A stretch of 64,000 nucleotides of DNA, taken from Levilactobacillus humaensis. GTDB lineage: Bacteria; Bacillota; Bacilli; Lactobacillales; Lactobacillaceae. A model generated the notes under the pieces. That model was not told the DNA's origin and did no database searches. It worked only from the letters and a program-made list of their open reading frames with translations. The stretch's first letter is position 1. Each line of letters begins with the position of its first letter. The stretch covers positions 1 through 64,000 of the forward strand of contig NZ_BROB01000002.1 of assembly GCF_024345185.1 (NCBI RefSeq), written 5' to 3'. Of the stretch, positions 49,772 through 59,037 are shown in pieces. The position numbers were made by a program, and so were the translations under genes.

Positions 49772-51925
49772 ATGAACGAATCAGAACGACACTTGGGCAT
49801 GACCCACATGAATATGGACCACGATATGAAAGACATGGACCACAGCCAGATGGACCATATGGACATGAACAGCCAGGATATGGAACACCACGACATGAGT
49901 AACATGGACATGAGCCACATGGATATGGACATGGGTGACGGTCATATGATGCACATGGGAAACTTGAAACGGAAGTTCTGGGTCTCACTTATTCTGACTA
50001 TTCCCGTCATTCTGATGTCTCCGATGATGGGCGTGACGCTTCCCTTCCAACTCGTTTTTCCTGGGAGTGACTGGATCGTTGCCATCCTCGGCACCATCCT
50101 CTTCTTCTATGGCGGGATGCCCTTCTTCAGTGGGGCTAAGGCCGAACTTCAAATGAAGCGGCCGGCCATGATGACGTTGATCGCCATGGGGATCGGGGTA
50201 GCCTACGTTTACAGTATCTACGCCGTGATCGCCAACAACCTCTTCCACGTCACCCCGACCGTCAACAACTTCTTCTGGGAACTCTCAACCTTGATTGTCA
50301 TCATGCTGTTGGGTCACTGGATTGAAATGAACACGGTCATGAGTGCCGGGTCCGCCGTTGAAGCATTGGGTAAACTCCTCCCACAGGAAGCCCACGTGAT
50401 CGACGAAAATGGCAAGACCACCGATGTTCAACTCAGTGATCTGCAAGTTGGTCAACTGGTTGCTGTCCGTGCTGGGGAACAAATCCCAGCCGATGCGACA
50501 ATTATTTCAGGTGAGTCCGACGTCAACGAATCCCTCGTTACCGGGGAATCCAAGGCCGTCAAGAAAGCCACTGGCGATACCGTTATCGGGGGTTCTGTCA
50601 ACGGAACGGGCACCTTTACCGCTAAGGTCACAGGAACTGGCGAGACCGGTTACTTGGCCCAGGTCATGAAGCTCATCAGTGACGCTAAGCACTCCAAGTC
50701 CAAGTCAGAAAACCTTGCCGACAAGGTTGCCGGCTGGTTATTCTACGCCGCCCTCTTCGTGGGGATTCTGGCCTTCATCGTATGGCTTACCGTGGCGAAC
50801 CTCGCCGTGGCCTTACCAGTGGCCGTCGCCGTCTTCGTTATCGCATGTCCTCACGCCTTAGGGCTAGCCGTTCCTCTGGTGGTTTCACGGAGTACCGCGA
50901 TCGCCGCTCAAAACGGACTGTTGATCCGGAACCGTAACGCCATGGAACAAGTTAACCAAATCAAGTATGCCCTGATGGACAAGACTGGCACGCTGACGAT
51001 GGGTGAATTCAAGGTTAACCACTTGGTTAGTCTCAGTGATGACCTCAGCGACAACGACGTCTTGGCCTTAATGGCTGGATTGGAAAACGGATCAAGTCAC
51101 CCCTTAGCTACCGGGATTTTAACCGCTGCTAAGACGCAGAATGTGACGTTCACTGGTGCCTCTGACACCCACCAAGAAACTGGGATGGGGCAATTTGGGA
51201 CTATCGCTGGCACCACTTATGGCGTCGTCGCCGTTAACTACCTGGAACAACATCAGTTAGCTTACGACCACGACCAATTCACAGAATTTGCCGCCGAAGG
51301 GAACTCGATCAGTTACCTCGTCGCTGGTGACCGAGTGCTCGGGCTCGTTGCTCAGGGTGACCAAATCAAGCCTGCCGCAAAGCAGCTAATTGCCTCTCTC
51401 AAGCACCAAGGGATCACGCCAGTTATGTTGACTGGTGATAACCAGGAAACGGCCAACAAGGTGGCTTCCAACATCGGGATTGATGATGTTCAAGCCCGCC
51501 TGTTGCCTGAAGACAAGGAACGTTTGGTTCAGGAATACCAGCAAAAGGGGAAGGTTCTCTTCATTGGGGATGGGGTTAACGATGCCCCTAGCCTGACCCG
51601 TGCTGACATTGGGATTGCCATTGGATCTGGGACCGATGTGGCCATTGAATCCGCCGACATCATTCTCGTTTCCAGCGATCCAGCCGATGTCATTCAGTTC
51701 TTAGACTTGGCCCGGGCAACACGGCGTAAGATGACCGAAAACCTCTGGTGGGGTGCCGGTTACAACTTAATCGCCATTCCACTGGCCGCCGGGGTCTTGG
51801 CACCTGTTGGTTTCATGTTGGACCCAATGGTCGGTGCCGTTATCATGTCCTTGAGTACCATTATCGTGGCGATTAACGCCATGACATTGCGGATTAAGAC
51901 TGTTAAGGACGTTGCTCAAGACTAG
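49772..51925 (+). CDS. copB: copper-exporting P1B-type ATPase
   Basis: A 717-aa pump. Residues 1-62 are an extreme His/Met/Asp-rich tail made of repeats such as MDHDMKDMDHSQMDHMDM, the usual copper-binding N terminus of CopB. Eight membrane helices; the motif CPHALG in helix 6 marks the CopB class (CPH instead of CPC); phosphorylation site DKTGTLTMG; SHPLATGI; GDGVNDAP. Second gene of the copper operon. Confidence 0.96.
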   Translation: MNESERHLGMTHMNMDHDMKDMDHSQMDHMDMNSQDMEHHDMSNMDMSHMDMDMGDGHMMHMGNLKRKFWVSLILTIPVILMSPMMGVTLPFQLVFPGSDWIVAILGTILFFYGGMPFFSGAKAELQMKRPAMMTLIAMGIGVAYVYSIYAVIANNLFHVTPTVNNFFWELSTLIVIMLLGHWIEMNTVMSAGSAVEALGKLLPQEAHVIDENGKTTDVQLSDLQVGQLVAVRAGEQIPADATIISGESDVNESLVTGESKAVKKATGDTVIGGSVNGTGTFTAKVTGTGETGYLAQVMKLISDAKHSKSKSENLADKVAGWLFYAALFVGILAFIVWLTVANLAVALPVAVAVFVIACPHALGLAVPLVVSRSTAIAAQNGLLIRNRNAMEQVNQIKYALMDKTGTLTMGEFKVNHLVSLSDDLSDNDVLALMAGLENGSSHPLATGILTAAKTQNVTFTGASDTHQETGMGQFGTIAGTTYGVVAVNYLEQHQLAYDHDQFTEFAAEGNSISYLVAGDRVLGLVAQGDQIKPAAKQLIASLKHQGITPVMLTGDNQETANKVASNIGIDDVQARLLPEDKERLVQEYQQKGKVLFIGDGVNDAPSLTRADIGIAIGSGTDVAIESADIILVSSDPADVIQFLDLARATRRKMTENLWWGAGYNLIAIPLAAGVLAPVGFMLDPMVGAVIMSLSTIIVAINAMTLRIKTVKDVAQD

Positions 51926-51956
51926 CATTGGGTTAATTGATTTAAAGATGTAGAAG

Positions 51957-52142
51957 GCCGCCTGCGGCTGCCAGGGATTACGCCTGCTGTGGGGACGCTT
52001 CAGCCCGGGGACCAGGCTTCTCGCTCGATTTGAAGCCTCACCAAAAGCGCGAGTCTTCAAAGTCGCCCGTGATGTAAGGCCGAGAAAATCGCTCGGTCTT
52101 ACATCACCGCCACGGCTGGCTCCATCCCTGGCCTCCTCCGGC
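51957..52142 (+). repeat. family I cloverleaf repeat, copy 15 (subtype A)
   Basis: Sense, 32 bp after copB and before the terminator at 52215. Almost identical to copy 14, with small changes in arm loops: arm a CCCGGGGACCAGG against CCTGGGAACCAGG, arm c inner loop AAAATCG. Confidence 0.92.
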
Positions 52143-52214
52143 TCACACTGACGGTCAATGCTAGTCAGTAGTCGTTGGGTGAACAATATCCGCAACCTAA
52201 TTAAAATCAAATTC

Positions 52215-52262
52215 AAGAGACACAACCATCGATGAAACTCGACATGGTTGTGTCTCTTTTAA
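52215..52262. terminator. terminator of copper operon
   Basis: Perfect 15-bp stem AAGAGACACAACCAT / ATGGTTGTGTCTCTT followed by TTAATTT, 290 bp past the copB stop, leaving the cloverleaf repeat in the 3' UTR. Confidence 0.88.
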
Positions 52263-52290
52263 TTTGCTATCAGTCTCACACAGAATCAAC

Positions 52291-52319
52291 TTGTCTACCG
52301 TCATGCAAAGGCTTACAAT
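52291..52319 (+). promoter_or_regulatory. promoter of secreted protein gene
   Basis: -35 TTGTCT (52291-52296), -10 TACAAT (52314-52319), 17-bp spacer, 46 bp before the start codon. Confidence 0.6.
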
Positions 52320-52364
52320 TTAATTAGGAGTCCAATACATTCGGGGATTAGAGGAGGCTATTTT

Positions 52365-53561
52365 ATGTTAAAACTAGGAATCAAAGTAGTTGCCGCGCTG
52401 GCGCTATTCGTTGGTGGCGGTATACTCACCACGACCACCGCTCAGGCATCTGCCTACAAGATTACGTCAAGTGAGGATATCACACCAACACCTTATTACT
52501 TAACGAACTATACTAAGACACGGTATGCCTGGGATAAGACGCACACAAAGAAAATGACGGTGTTAAAATACATTTTTCCAGATAGATCTGTTTATGTTGT
52601 TCAAAAACTCACGATCAACCATAACGGCAAAGATGTTGACTACTTCCACATTAGAAATGAATATGGCGGAGAGATTGGTTATGTCACAACACAAGGCTTC
52701 AGAAAGGGATTCAACCCAAAGGGCGATGAGGATTTACCCTATATTGCGCCAAGTCCAGCTCGAAAGCCTTACCGTCAGATGATTAATCCAACTACCAAAA
52801 AAGAGTTTGCCAAAGCTGCTAAGCAGATCGGTGACTATCATTTCTACAAGACTACAAAGAAAATGACCTTCAATATCCACTTCACTGCCTACACGGGGAA
52901 CGGAACCATTAAGCTTCCAATAACCCTACCTGCCGGAACAGTTCTCAAAGGAGGACCTTTCTACAATAGCCTCTCCTTCAATGGTGAATTGCTGAATCAA
53001 AAAATTCTCAGTCCAGGTTACCGCGAAGGATTATGGATACGAGACGGCAACATCAGCACTTCCAGCCGATCGAAAAAGAAAAACTTTAAACGTGTTAAGC
53101 GCCCAGCCTACTTCCCTAAGAACAAAAGCGAAGGTGACTTCTATTCTGGTGGTATGACCGCCATGCAATACAGGGGCTCGCTTCTCTCCAAGCAGTCGGT
53201 TCAAATCACCACTGATGGATACGTTGAAGTCCGTCAAAACAATCCTAAAGACGATGCGATTGTCTACAGTTCTAAGCCGGCAACCTCCGTTAAAATCAAA
53301 CGGACGCGCATCAAGGGCCACACCCGTTATCTTTACTTGGCTAACAAGCTGAAGGGCTTTAAGACCACAAAAGTTCGTTACAAGGGTAAACATCAATACC
53401 GACTAGCGTTGACTAACCTCCAAGACACTTATGAAACCCCACCGTATGAGATGGAAGCCGATGGCGAGAGCTACATAGTGCCATCAGATTATTATGGCGT
53501 CATGCATCTTGGAGGAAAAACCTTCTATACCCCTTATGGACAAGTTCCTTATGATGATTAA
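52365..53561 (+). CDS. secreted protein of unknown function
   Basis: A 398-aa exported protein: signal peptide (1-29, ends AQASA), then a region rich in Lys, Tyr and Thr without catalytic motif. Around residues 45-110 and 320-355 there are SH3/GW-like lines (VYVVQKLTINHNGKDVDYFHI, RIKGHTRYLYLANKLKGF). The coding sequence is AT-richer than neighbours (AAA, TAT, AAC use), which may mean recent acquisition. SD GAGGAGG precedes ATG. Monocistronic with own promoter and terminator. Confidence 0.8.
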   Translation: MLKLGIKVVAALALFVGGGILTTTTAQASAYKITSSEDITPTPYYLTNYTKTRYAWDKTHTKKMTVLKYIFPDRSVYVVQKLTINHNGKDVDYFHIRNEYGGEIGYVTTQGFRKGFNPKGDEDLPYIAPSPARKPYRQMINPTTKKEFAKAAKQIGDYHFYKTTKKMTFNIHFTAYTGNGTIKLPITLPAGTVLKGGPFYNSLSFNGELLNQKILSPGYREGLWIRDGNISTSSRSKKKNFKRVKRPAYFPKNKSEGDFYSGGMTAMQYRGSLLSKQSVQITTDGYVEVRQNNPKDDAIVYSSKPATSVKIKRTRIKGHTRYLYLANKLKGFKTTKVRYKGKHQYRLALTNLQDTYETPPYEMEADGESYIVPSDYYGVMHLGGKTFYTPYGQVPYDD

Positions 53562-53577
53562 TTTGGATTAGAATCAA

Positions 53578-53628
53578 AGAGCCGTAGCCCCTGCTGACTT
53601 GTCAGCTAGCGCTACGACTCTTTTTTAA
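53578..53628 (+). terminator. terminator of secreted protein gene
   Basis: Long stem AGAG-CGTAGC / GCTACG-CTCT plus inner GCTGAC/GTCAGC, followed by TTTTTT. Confidence 0.9.
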
Positions 53629-53636
53629 TTTAAGTT

Positions 53637-54578
53637 TTAATCCGTCCGCCAACGACGGAAAAGATTGAGAATCTTCTGCGCGTTGATGGAAAGAATCATG
53701 ACGGCGATGATAATCAAGGAGCCCCCCACCAGATCGAAACCAGTGAGTTGGACATTCAGGAAAATCACGGAGAACACCGTGGCCGACAAGGGTTCGAAGG
53801 CATCTAGCAAGCTGGCCGTCGTTGGGAGAATGTATCCCAGGGCGTGCGCAAACATCAGGAATGGGAAGATCGTCCCAAACAGCACGATAAAAGCAATCAG
53901 ACCCACTTCTTGCCACGTCAGCGTCACGGGAACCAACCACAGGGGACCAAACACATTCAGGCAGATACCGGCCAAAAATAGGCCCCACCCGGTCACGTTA
54001 ATTGCTCCAAATTTCGGTAATAATGGCCGTGGCAATAGGGTGTTCGTGGCGACCCCAATCGCCGACAACCCACCCCAGAAAAGGACAACGGGTGAGATTG
54101 CCAGGCTATTTAAGTGCCCATGGGTCACAATCAAAAATGTCCCCACAAAGGCAATCACCATGCCAATCCCTTCGGCGCGGGATGGCTTGGTATGTTTGAA
54201 TAAGAAGTAATAAATGCTAATAATAAAGGGTCCAAGGAACTGAATGATCGTGGCGATCGGTGCACTCCCGAATTTAACGGCTTCAAAGTAACACCATTGA
54301 ACCGGCACCAATCCCAACAGGCCGTAGCTGATGACGCGCATACTGGTCGACCGTTGCTTAAAAATCTCAAACGGATGCGTTCCAATGATGAGGCCCATGA
54401 TCAGGAGGATCAACCCGGCCGTAATCATTCGAACCTGAGTCAACCACAGCGGGGTCACATGGGCATTTAAGATAAACAGGGTACTCGCGGCAACCCCGGA
54501 GACGCCCCATAACATGCAGGCCACACTAGCCAACAGGACGCCACGTAGATGATGTTGTTGGGTTACCACGTCCGCCAC
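53637..54578 (-). CDS. EamA/DMT-family transporter
   Basis: A 313-aa permease with ten membrane helices in two EamA repeats (residues about 12-145 and 160-298); PVQWCYFEAVKFGSAPIATI and EPLSATVFSVIFLN are typical. Likely exports a metabolite, but the substrate is unknown. The first codon appears to be GTG 54578 with a weak SD. A better SD and ATG lie upstream in another frame (see 54563-54613), so the real N terminus is uncertain. Confidence 0.85.
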   Translation of the reverse strand: MADVVTQQHHLRGVLLASVACMLWGVSGVAASTLFILNAHVTPLWLTQVRMITAGLILLIMGLIIGTHPFEIFKQRSTSMRVISYGLLGLVPVQWCYFEAVKFGSAPIATIIQFLGPFIISIYYFLFKHTKPSRAEGIGMVIAFVGTFLIVTHGHLNSLAISPVVLFWGGLSAIGVATNTLLPRPLLPKFGAINVTGWGLFLAGICLNVFGPLWLVPVTLTWQEVGLIAFIVLFGTIFPFLMFAHALGYILPTTASLLDAFEPLSATVFSVIFLNVQLTGFDLVGGSLIIIAVMILSINAQKILNLFRRWRTD

Positions 54579-54613
54579 CGCCCAACTTCCATTCCGATCA
54601 TAATCATTTTCAT
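54563..54613 (-). CDS. 16-codon upstream frame overlapping EamA start
   Basis: AGAGGA followed by ATG 54613 opens a 16-residue frame (MKMIMIGMEVGRWRTW) that ends inside the first codons of the EamA gene. It may be a leader peptide providing translational coupling, or the original start of the EamA gene separated from it by a frameshift. Confidence 0.35.
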   Translation of the reverse strand: MKMIMIGMEVGRWRTW

Positions 54614-54982
54614 ATTCCTCTCGTTTTCAAAGTTCACATGCGAGATCCATTATAACAAACCTCGCGGGGAAACCCACGGGCTCCCGCCAAATCTTCATGA
54701 GAATATAATTTACAAGAGTAATTATCATCGCTAACCAAAACAAAAAGGCCTCCGATAACCCGGAAGCCCCACAAACCCAGCCACGAATACGATCACAGCA
54801 ACAATTGATGGTAGTCGCCCGACATATCCGTTTTATAAACTGCTGAGTATGAGTGTCAGGAGGCAAATCCTCCCCTAACTCTGACGCCTATTTTACCCTA
54901 TGACCGAATGACTGATCGCGTGCTATCACCCGGTTTGCTTGGCGAATAAATTAAAGGCCAACATAACTTCAGGGCTAATTGA
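54614..54982. other. intergenic region with possible minus-strand small RNA
   Basis: No convincing coding frame. On the minus strand a hairpin GGAGGATTTGCCTCC (about 54860-54874) is followed downstream by the terminator at 54742-54768, which could mark a small RNA of about 130-150 nt; the promoter is not clear. The frame 54627-54866 crosses that terminator and has no SD. Confidence 0.3.
54742..54768 (-). terminator. minus-strand terminator
   Basis: Stem GGCTTCCG / CGGAGGCC (one wobble) followed by TTTTTG. It stands about 210 bp beyond the stop of the secreted protein gene at 54983 and may end that transcript or a small RNA. Confidence 0.75.
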
Positions 54983-55981
54983 TCATGCATAGGCTACGCT
55001 CGAAACGGTCGAAGAAACCTTGCCAGTTGCCGTGACAGTGATCACATAGTCATCAACATAACCGTCCATCCATACAAGTCGGCTGAAAGTTACCTTGCTT
55101 TTCGGCGTGGCAAAATCTTTGACCTGGGTCTTGGTGCCATCCCCCAGTCGATGGAGCTTCTTAACCGCCAGACCATCCTTGAAATCAATCGTGGTGGTCT
55201 CACTCCACTCATCCACGATAACCACGCGTTGGACCGCACCATCCCGTTTGGCCACGCCAACTCTGAGATTGCGCTTCCGATTGACTACCGTGGTCTTGGT
55301 CGTCGTGTCCGGCAAATCACGGGCTAACTCACGCTTCAGCGGGTCGGAATAGGTACCCCGGTACACCGCATCTGCTGGCAACCAGCCGATCTCCTGTCCC
55401 TTAGCCGTCTTAAAGTTCAAGTAGCGGTGGTGGGTCACCGTCGTCAGTGTTTGAAACGCATAGATCGTCTGGTAGGCCAAGTCTCTCCCGTATTCGACAG
55501 CACTCGTGTTACCCACGGTTCCCGCTGGCATATCCCAGAAGTCTTGATCTTGGTTTGGCAACCAGTAAGCTGTCTTCTTCATGGTCGTATATGATTGAAT
55601 TTTCTTATGCGAACGTAGCTTACTGAGCAGAACGTAGCCACTATTCAGATGGCTCCATACCACACCGCGACCCACCGATCCATGTTGTAGCGGTATCTGA
55701 TCACTTTGTCTGAGTTTACCGTAGCGCTTGCCCTTAATCCGCACCACTTTGGTTAGCGTCCAAGTCCGCTTGATACTCTTGTTCTTCCCCAGATACTTGC
55801 TATACGGGTGACTGGCCCGAGGATAGCTGTAGACCTTGGTATTTTTGGCCTTGAAGGTCATAATCCGGTCGATAGGATATGGCGCCAACTTGACGCGCTT
55901 GGCGGCCTGAGCCGTGGTCACGCCACCCCCTCCGATAACTAATCCCATCGCCACAATCAATCCTAACTTCATGACTCGCAT
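54983..55981 (-). CDS. secreted SH3/GW-like protein (paralogue 1)
   Basis: A 332-aa exported protein: signal peptide (1-26, ends AQAA), then PYPIDRIMTFKAKNTKVYSYP and several beta-rich modules with GW-like endings (ILLSKLRSHKKI, QEIGWLPADAVY), and a C-terminal beta domain (VGVAKRDGAVQRVVIVDEWS). Clearly paralogous to the next gene with the same order of motifs. No enzyme motif; probably a wall-associated protein. Confidence 0.75.
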   Translation of the reverse strand: MRVMKLGLIVAMGLVIGGGGVTTAQAAKRVKLAPYPIDRIMTFKAKNTKVYSYPRASHPYSKYLGKNKSIKRTWTLTKVVRIKGKRYGKLRQSDQIPLQHGSVGRGVVWSHLNSGYVLLSKLRSHKKIQSYTTMKKTAYWLPNQDQDFWDMPAGTVGNTSAVEYGRDLAYQTIYAFQTLTTVTHHRYLNFKTAKGQEIGWLPADAVYRGTYSDPLKRELARDLPDTTTKTTVVNRKRNLRVGVAKRDGAVQRVVIVDEWSETTTIDFKDGLAVKKLHRLGDGTKTQVKDFATPKSKVTFSRLVWMDGYVDDYVITVTATGKVSSTVSSVAYA

Positions 55982-56155
55982 CTCTGACGCGCCCTCTCCT
56001 GGATGATCCTCAAGCTAACTCTTGATGGGGACTATCGATTCATTGTATTAATTATAATTTTATTATACTACTATTCGAATGATTACGTTCAATCACTCGG
56101 ATCTGAGAGGTGACGGTTATGAGGCGGGCAACACTTTTTTGAAAATGTGTAGACT

Positions 56156-56187
56156 AAAAGAGAGGCCTTGCCGATTGGCATGCCTCC
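56156..56187 (-). terminator. terminator of paralogue 2
   Basis: Minus-strand stem AGGCatGCC / GGCaaGGCCT followed by CTCTTTT. The family II hairpin lies between the stop at 56334 and this site. Confidence 0.65.
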
Positions 56188-56210
56188 CTGAGTTGCTTTG
56201 AATTTACATT

Positions 56211-56333
56211 GTCGAAACGTGTGAAGAAGGGCAGTCGACTCCGCTTAACCCCGCTAAGAAAATCATCCAAGACCGGGATGATTCTCTTAGCGACGTTAAT
56301 GCTCGACGACTAAGCGCCCTTTTTCACACTCTT
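56211..56333 (-). repeat. family II hairpin repeat, copy 4
   Basis: P1 GTGTGAAGAAGGGC/GCCCTTTTTCACAC (56219-56232, 56316-56329; one wobble), P2 AGTCG/CGACT, P3 CGCTAAGA/TCTTAGCG, tip CCAAGACCGGG. Its end touches the stop codon of the gene at 56334. Confidence 0.88.
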
Positions 56334-57341
56334 CTATGCCATCCACCCGCCGACGTCAACGAAGCTCACCTTACCGGCCGGCGTAACCGTAACTTGATAG
56401 ACAATCCCTTGAATATCAAAGTTAGCGCGGGCCTTAAAGGTCAGATTTGTGTCATCTGTTGGCGTCAACGAGGCGACCTCTTTGACCGCACCAGTGGCGG
56501 TTCGAGTCGTCCGCGTGGTCACGCGACCAGCCTTGAAATCATAGATGATCGTCTGGCTGTTCTGCTTTAACAGAACGACGCGTTGGACGACACCGTCCTT
56601 GACGGCAACGCCCACCTTCACGTGACCCTTCTTATCAATGGTCGTAGTGGTCGTGGTCGTTCCTGTCAGATCGCGAGTTAACTCACGGTTGAGCAAGTTG
56701 GGATAGGTGCCTTTGTTGAGCGCCGTTGTTGGTAACCAGCCAGCTGCCTTACCCGCCGCTGTTTCCAGGTACAGGTATTGCTTCTTACTGGTCGTGGTCA
56801 ACGACTGAATCGCGTACAACGTCTGGTAACCATAGGTGCTCCCGTAGTGCAAAGCAACCGTAGTTCCCAGCGTATTGGCTGGCATGTTCCAGAAGTCATG
56901 CGTCGCGGTTGGCGCCCAGTAGGCCGTCTTCTGAAGAGACTTGAGTTGACTGATCTTTTCGTGCGCCTTCAGTTTGTTCAGGGCGACGTAACCCCCGACT
57001 AATTTGGTTGAAGCTGACTTTGCGCCGATCACAATCGTCCCGTGGGACAGCGGTTTGGCACTCACCAGGGCTAAACGCACGTAGCGTTTCCCCTTGACCG
57101 TCACGACCTTGGTGGCCGTCCACCGTTTCGTGGTACTCTTGGCCTTACCTAAGGCGTGTTGGCCCTGAGCCGCGGCCTTGGACGTCCGGTAAACCGGGGT
57201 GTCCTTGGTCTTAAACGTTAAGATTCGTTGCACGGGATACGCGGGTAATTTCACCCGACTAGCGGCCTGAGCCACCGTGACACTGGTTCCCACGGTCAGC
57301 CCCAGGACAGCGGCTACCGTTAACTTTAACCATCTCTGCAT
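56334..57341 (-). CDS. secreted SH3/GW-like protein (paralogue 2)
   Basis: A 335-aa exported protein with the same plan as the gene at 54983: signal peptide (1-27, ends AQAA), PAYPVQRILTFKTKDTPVYR, GGYVALNKLKAHEKI, AAGWLPTTALNKGTYPNLLN and the C-terminal VGVAVKDGVVQRVVLLKQ module. Lys/Thr-rich and basic. The two probably arose by tandem duplication and now differ throughout. Confidence 0.75.
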   Translation of the reverse strand: MQRWLKLTVAAVLGLTVGTSVTVAQAASRVKLPAYPVQRILTFKTKDTPVYRTSKAAAQGQHALGKAKSTTKRWTATKVVTVKGKRYVRLALVSAKPLSHGTIVIGAKSASTKLVGGYVALNKLKAHEKISQLKSLQKTAYWAPTATHDFWNMPANTLGTTVALHYGSTYGYQTLYAIQSLTTTSKKQYLYLETAAGKAAGWLPTTALNKGTYPNLLNRELTRDLTGTTTTTTTIDKKGHVKVGVAVKDGVVQRVVLLKQNSQTIIYDFKAGRVTTRTTRTATGAVKEVASLTPTDDTNLTFKARANFDIQGIVYQVTVTPAGKVSFVDVGGWMA

Positions 57342-57390
57342 AGTCTCCTCCTCCGAAACGCAAACGACTTTTTCTAATTCTGACGATAGC

Positions 57391-58812
57391 TTAGAGGTTC
57401 TGGCCCTTTTCCCAAGCCGTCTTCGATAAGTTCAACCCATGCTTGACCAGTTCATCAAACAACGCGTGGGTCCGCTTGGAAATTTCACCGGCGGTCTCCG
57501 CATTACTCCGGGTCAAGAATGCCGTGACGTCACTACCAACGGCGGCATCAGTCGCTGCGACCCGTGAACGGGCGTATGACTGACAGCCTTCGCGGAAGGC
57601 GTTGACACTCTCTACGTATTCATGGAAGTGTGGTTCGATGATGACAGATAAGGTCTTATTCAACCAGTAAACGTTGTTGACGTCGACCGAAGTCGTCGTG
57701 TTCTGGTAATCCACTGGGGTGTCATTGATGTTGGTAAAGAATGGCACATAAGGCGCATAGGCAAAGAAGCCCATGGCAATCCATTGAATTGCCGCGTGAT
57801 CGGCATCGACGTCATTTCTAATCTGTAGGATTGAGGAACATTGATTCCGGTCCATGGCGATTGGCCGGTACTTCCGTTGATCATTAGCGGAACCAGAGGC
57901 GTAGGTGCCAAATGGATCGTATGGCGTGCCGTTATAGTGAGAAGACAGGAAAAATTGCACGTCTTCGATGGCAATCTTCTTCGCTGGCTTCCGCGTAAAT
58001 GGCATGTCTTGATCGGTGGGTTCTTGGTCGGTAATCTCTGGATTAAAGAGCGTTTGCCCATACCAAGTCCGTGGCGTGTTGTAGTACGCGTCATCCTCAC
58101 CATGGGTTCCAAAGATTTCGCGGAAGTTAAAGCTTCCTGGCGTTGGATTCAGGTGGTTCTTTTCGACAAAATCAACCAGGTCAGTGGCGACCAGGAAGTT
58201 GTCGGTATCGGTCAGATCAACCTCTTGCATCAACGTCTGGTTAGGCGCGATGGCATAGGTATCTTCGGGAAGCCGCATGGCTGCCCAATGATGCCCACCG
58301 GCCGTTTCCAAATACCAGATTTCGTCGTGATCGTTGAAGGCGATGCTGTTACTTTCACCGGTCCCATACTTTTCCAGTAAGGCGCCCAAACGTTGGGCCC
58401 CTTCCTTGGCCGTCTTGATGTACGGCAGAACCAAGGTCACCATTGCTTCTTCATTGATCCCATCGTTAACTAAGGGATCGTAGCCCAAGACCCGGGCATT
58501 CGTCGCCGTCGTTTCGGTCGCACTCATCCCGACATTTAGTTCATTAATGCCGGCTTCTTCATACTGGCCGTCGCTTTGATCAGCTTGCGGAGTTCCCGTA
58601 TACCGATAGGCATGGTCGGGTAAGGGTACCGTCACATCGGTTACAGCCGACGTAAACGTTGCCTGCGTCTGATCCGTGGCTGGATGCACCACAAATTTGA
58701 TTGGGTTGACTGGCCCATACCCATCCTCATTACGCGCAACAATCGTGGAGCCATCCATACTAGCGGCTTTCCCCACTAAAATCTCGGTACAATCGGAACT
58801 CTTTTTCTTCAC
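57391..58812 (-). CDS. pepD: C69-family dipeptidase
   Basis: A 473-aa Ntn-hydrolase peptidase cleaving dipeptides. The nucleophile Cys8 is in SSDCTEILVGKAASMDGST, followed by VARNEDGYGP; unlike autoprocessed relatives the Cys is internal and exposed after removal of the first residues. Length and motifs (GINELNVGMSATETT, TWYGQTLFNPE) fit lactobacillar PepD/PepDA. Cytoplasmic. Single gene. Confidence 0.95.
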   Translation of the reverse strand: MKKKSSDCTEILVGKAASMDGSTIVARNEDGYGPVNPIKFVVHPATDQTQATFTSAVTDVTVPLPDHAYRYTGTPQADQSDGQYEEAGINELNVGMSATETTATNARVLGYDPLVNDGINEEAMVTLVLPYIKTAKEGAQRLGALLEKYGTGESNSIAFNDHDEIWYLETAGGHHWAAMRLPEDTYAIAPNQTLMQEVDLTDTDNFLVATDLVDFVEKNHLNPTPGSFNFREIFGTHGEDDAYYNTPRTWYGQTLFNPEITDQEPTDQDMPFTRKPAKKIAIEDVQFFLSSHYNGTPYDPFGTYASGSANDQRKYRPIAMDRNQCSSILQIRNDVDADHAAIQWIAMGFFAYAPYVPFFTNINDTPVDYQNTTTSVDVNNVYWLNKTLSVIIEPHFHEYVESVNAFREGCQSYARSRVAATDAAVGSDVTAFLTRSNAETAGEISKRTHALFDELVKHGLNLSKTAWEKGQNL

Positions 58813-59037
58813 AGTGCTCCGCCTCCTTTGCTTTAAGTATAGGATTATCGGGTGCTAAGAGCCAGCGTATTTTGTAAAATAGTCACAAATGTTGCCGGTG
58901 CCGATCGTGATAGTCCTGAATACTTAGCGGCTACGTTTAGAATGATCGGTGACCTAACAGCAGTTGCACTGGAATCCCGATGTATCTATACTGAATCTAA
59001 TTCTAAAATTAACCCCAATTCAAGGAGGTAAAACCGC

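Noticed and set aside
54627-54866. 79-codon minus-strand frame
   Set aside because: Reads through a terminator hairpin, starts with TTG without SD, and has no plausible composition.
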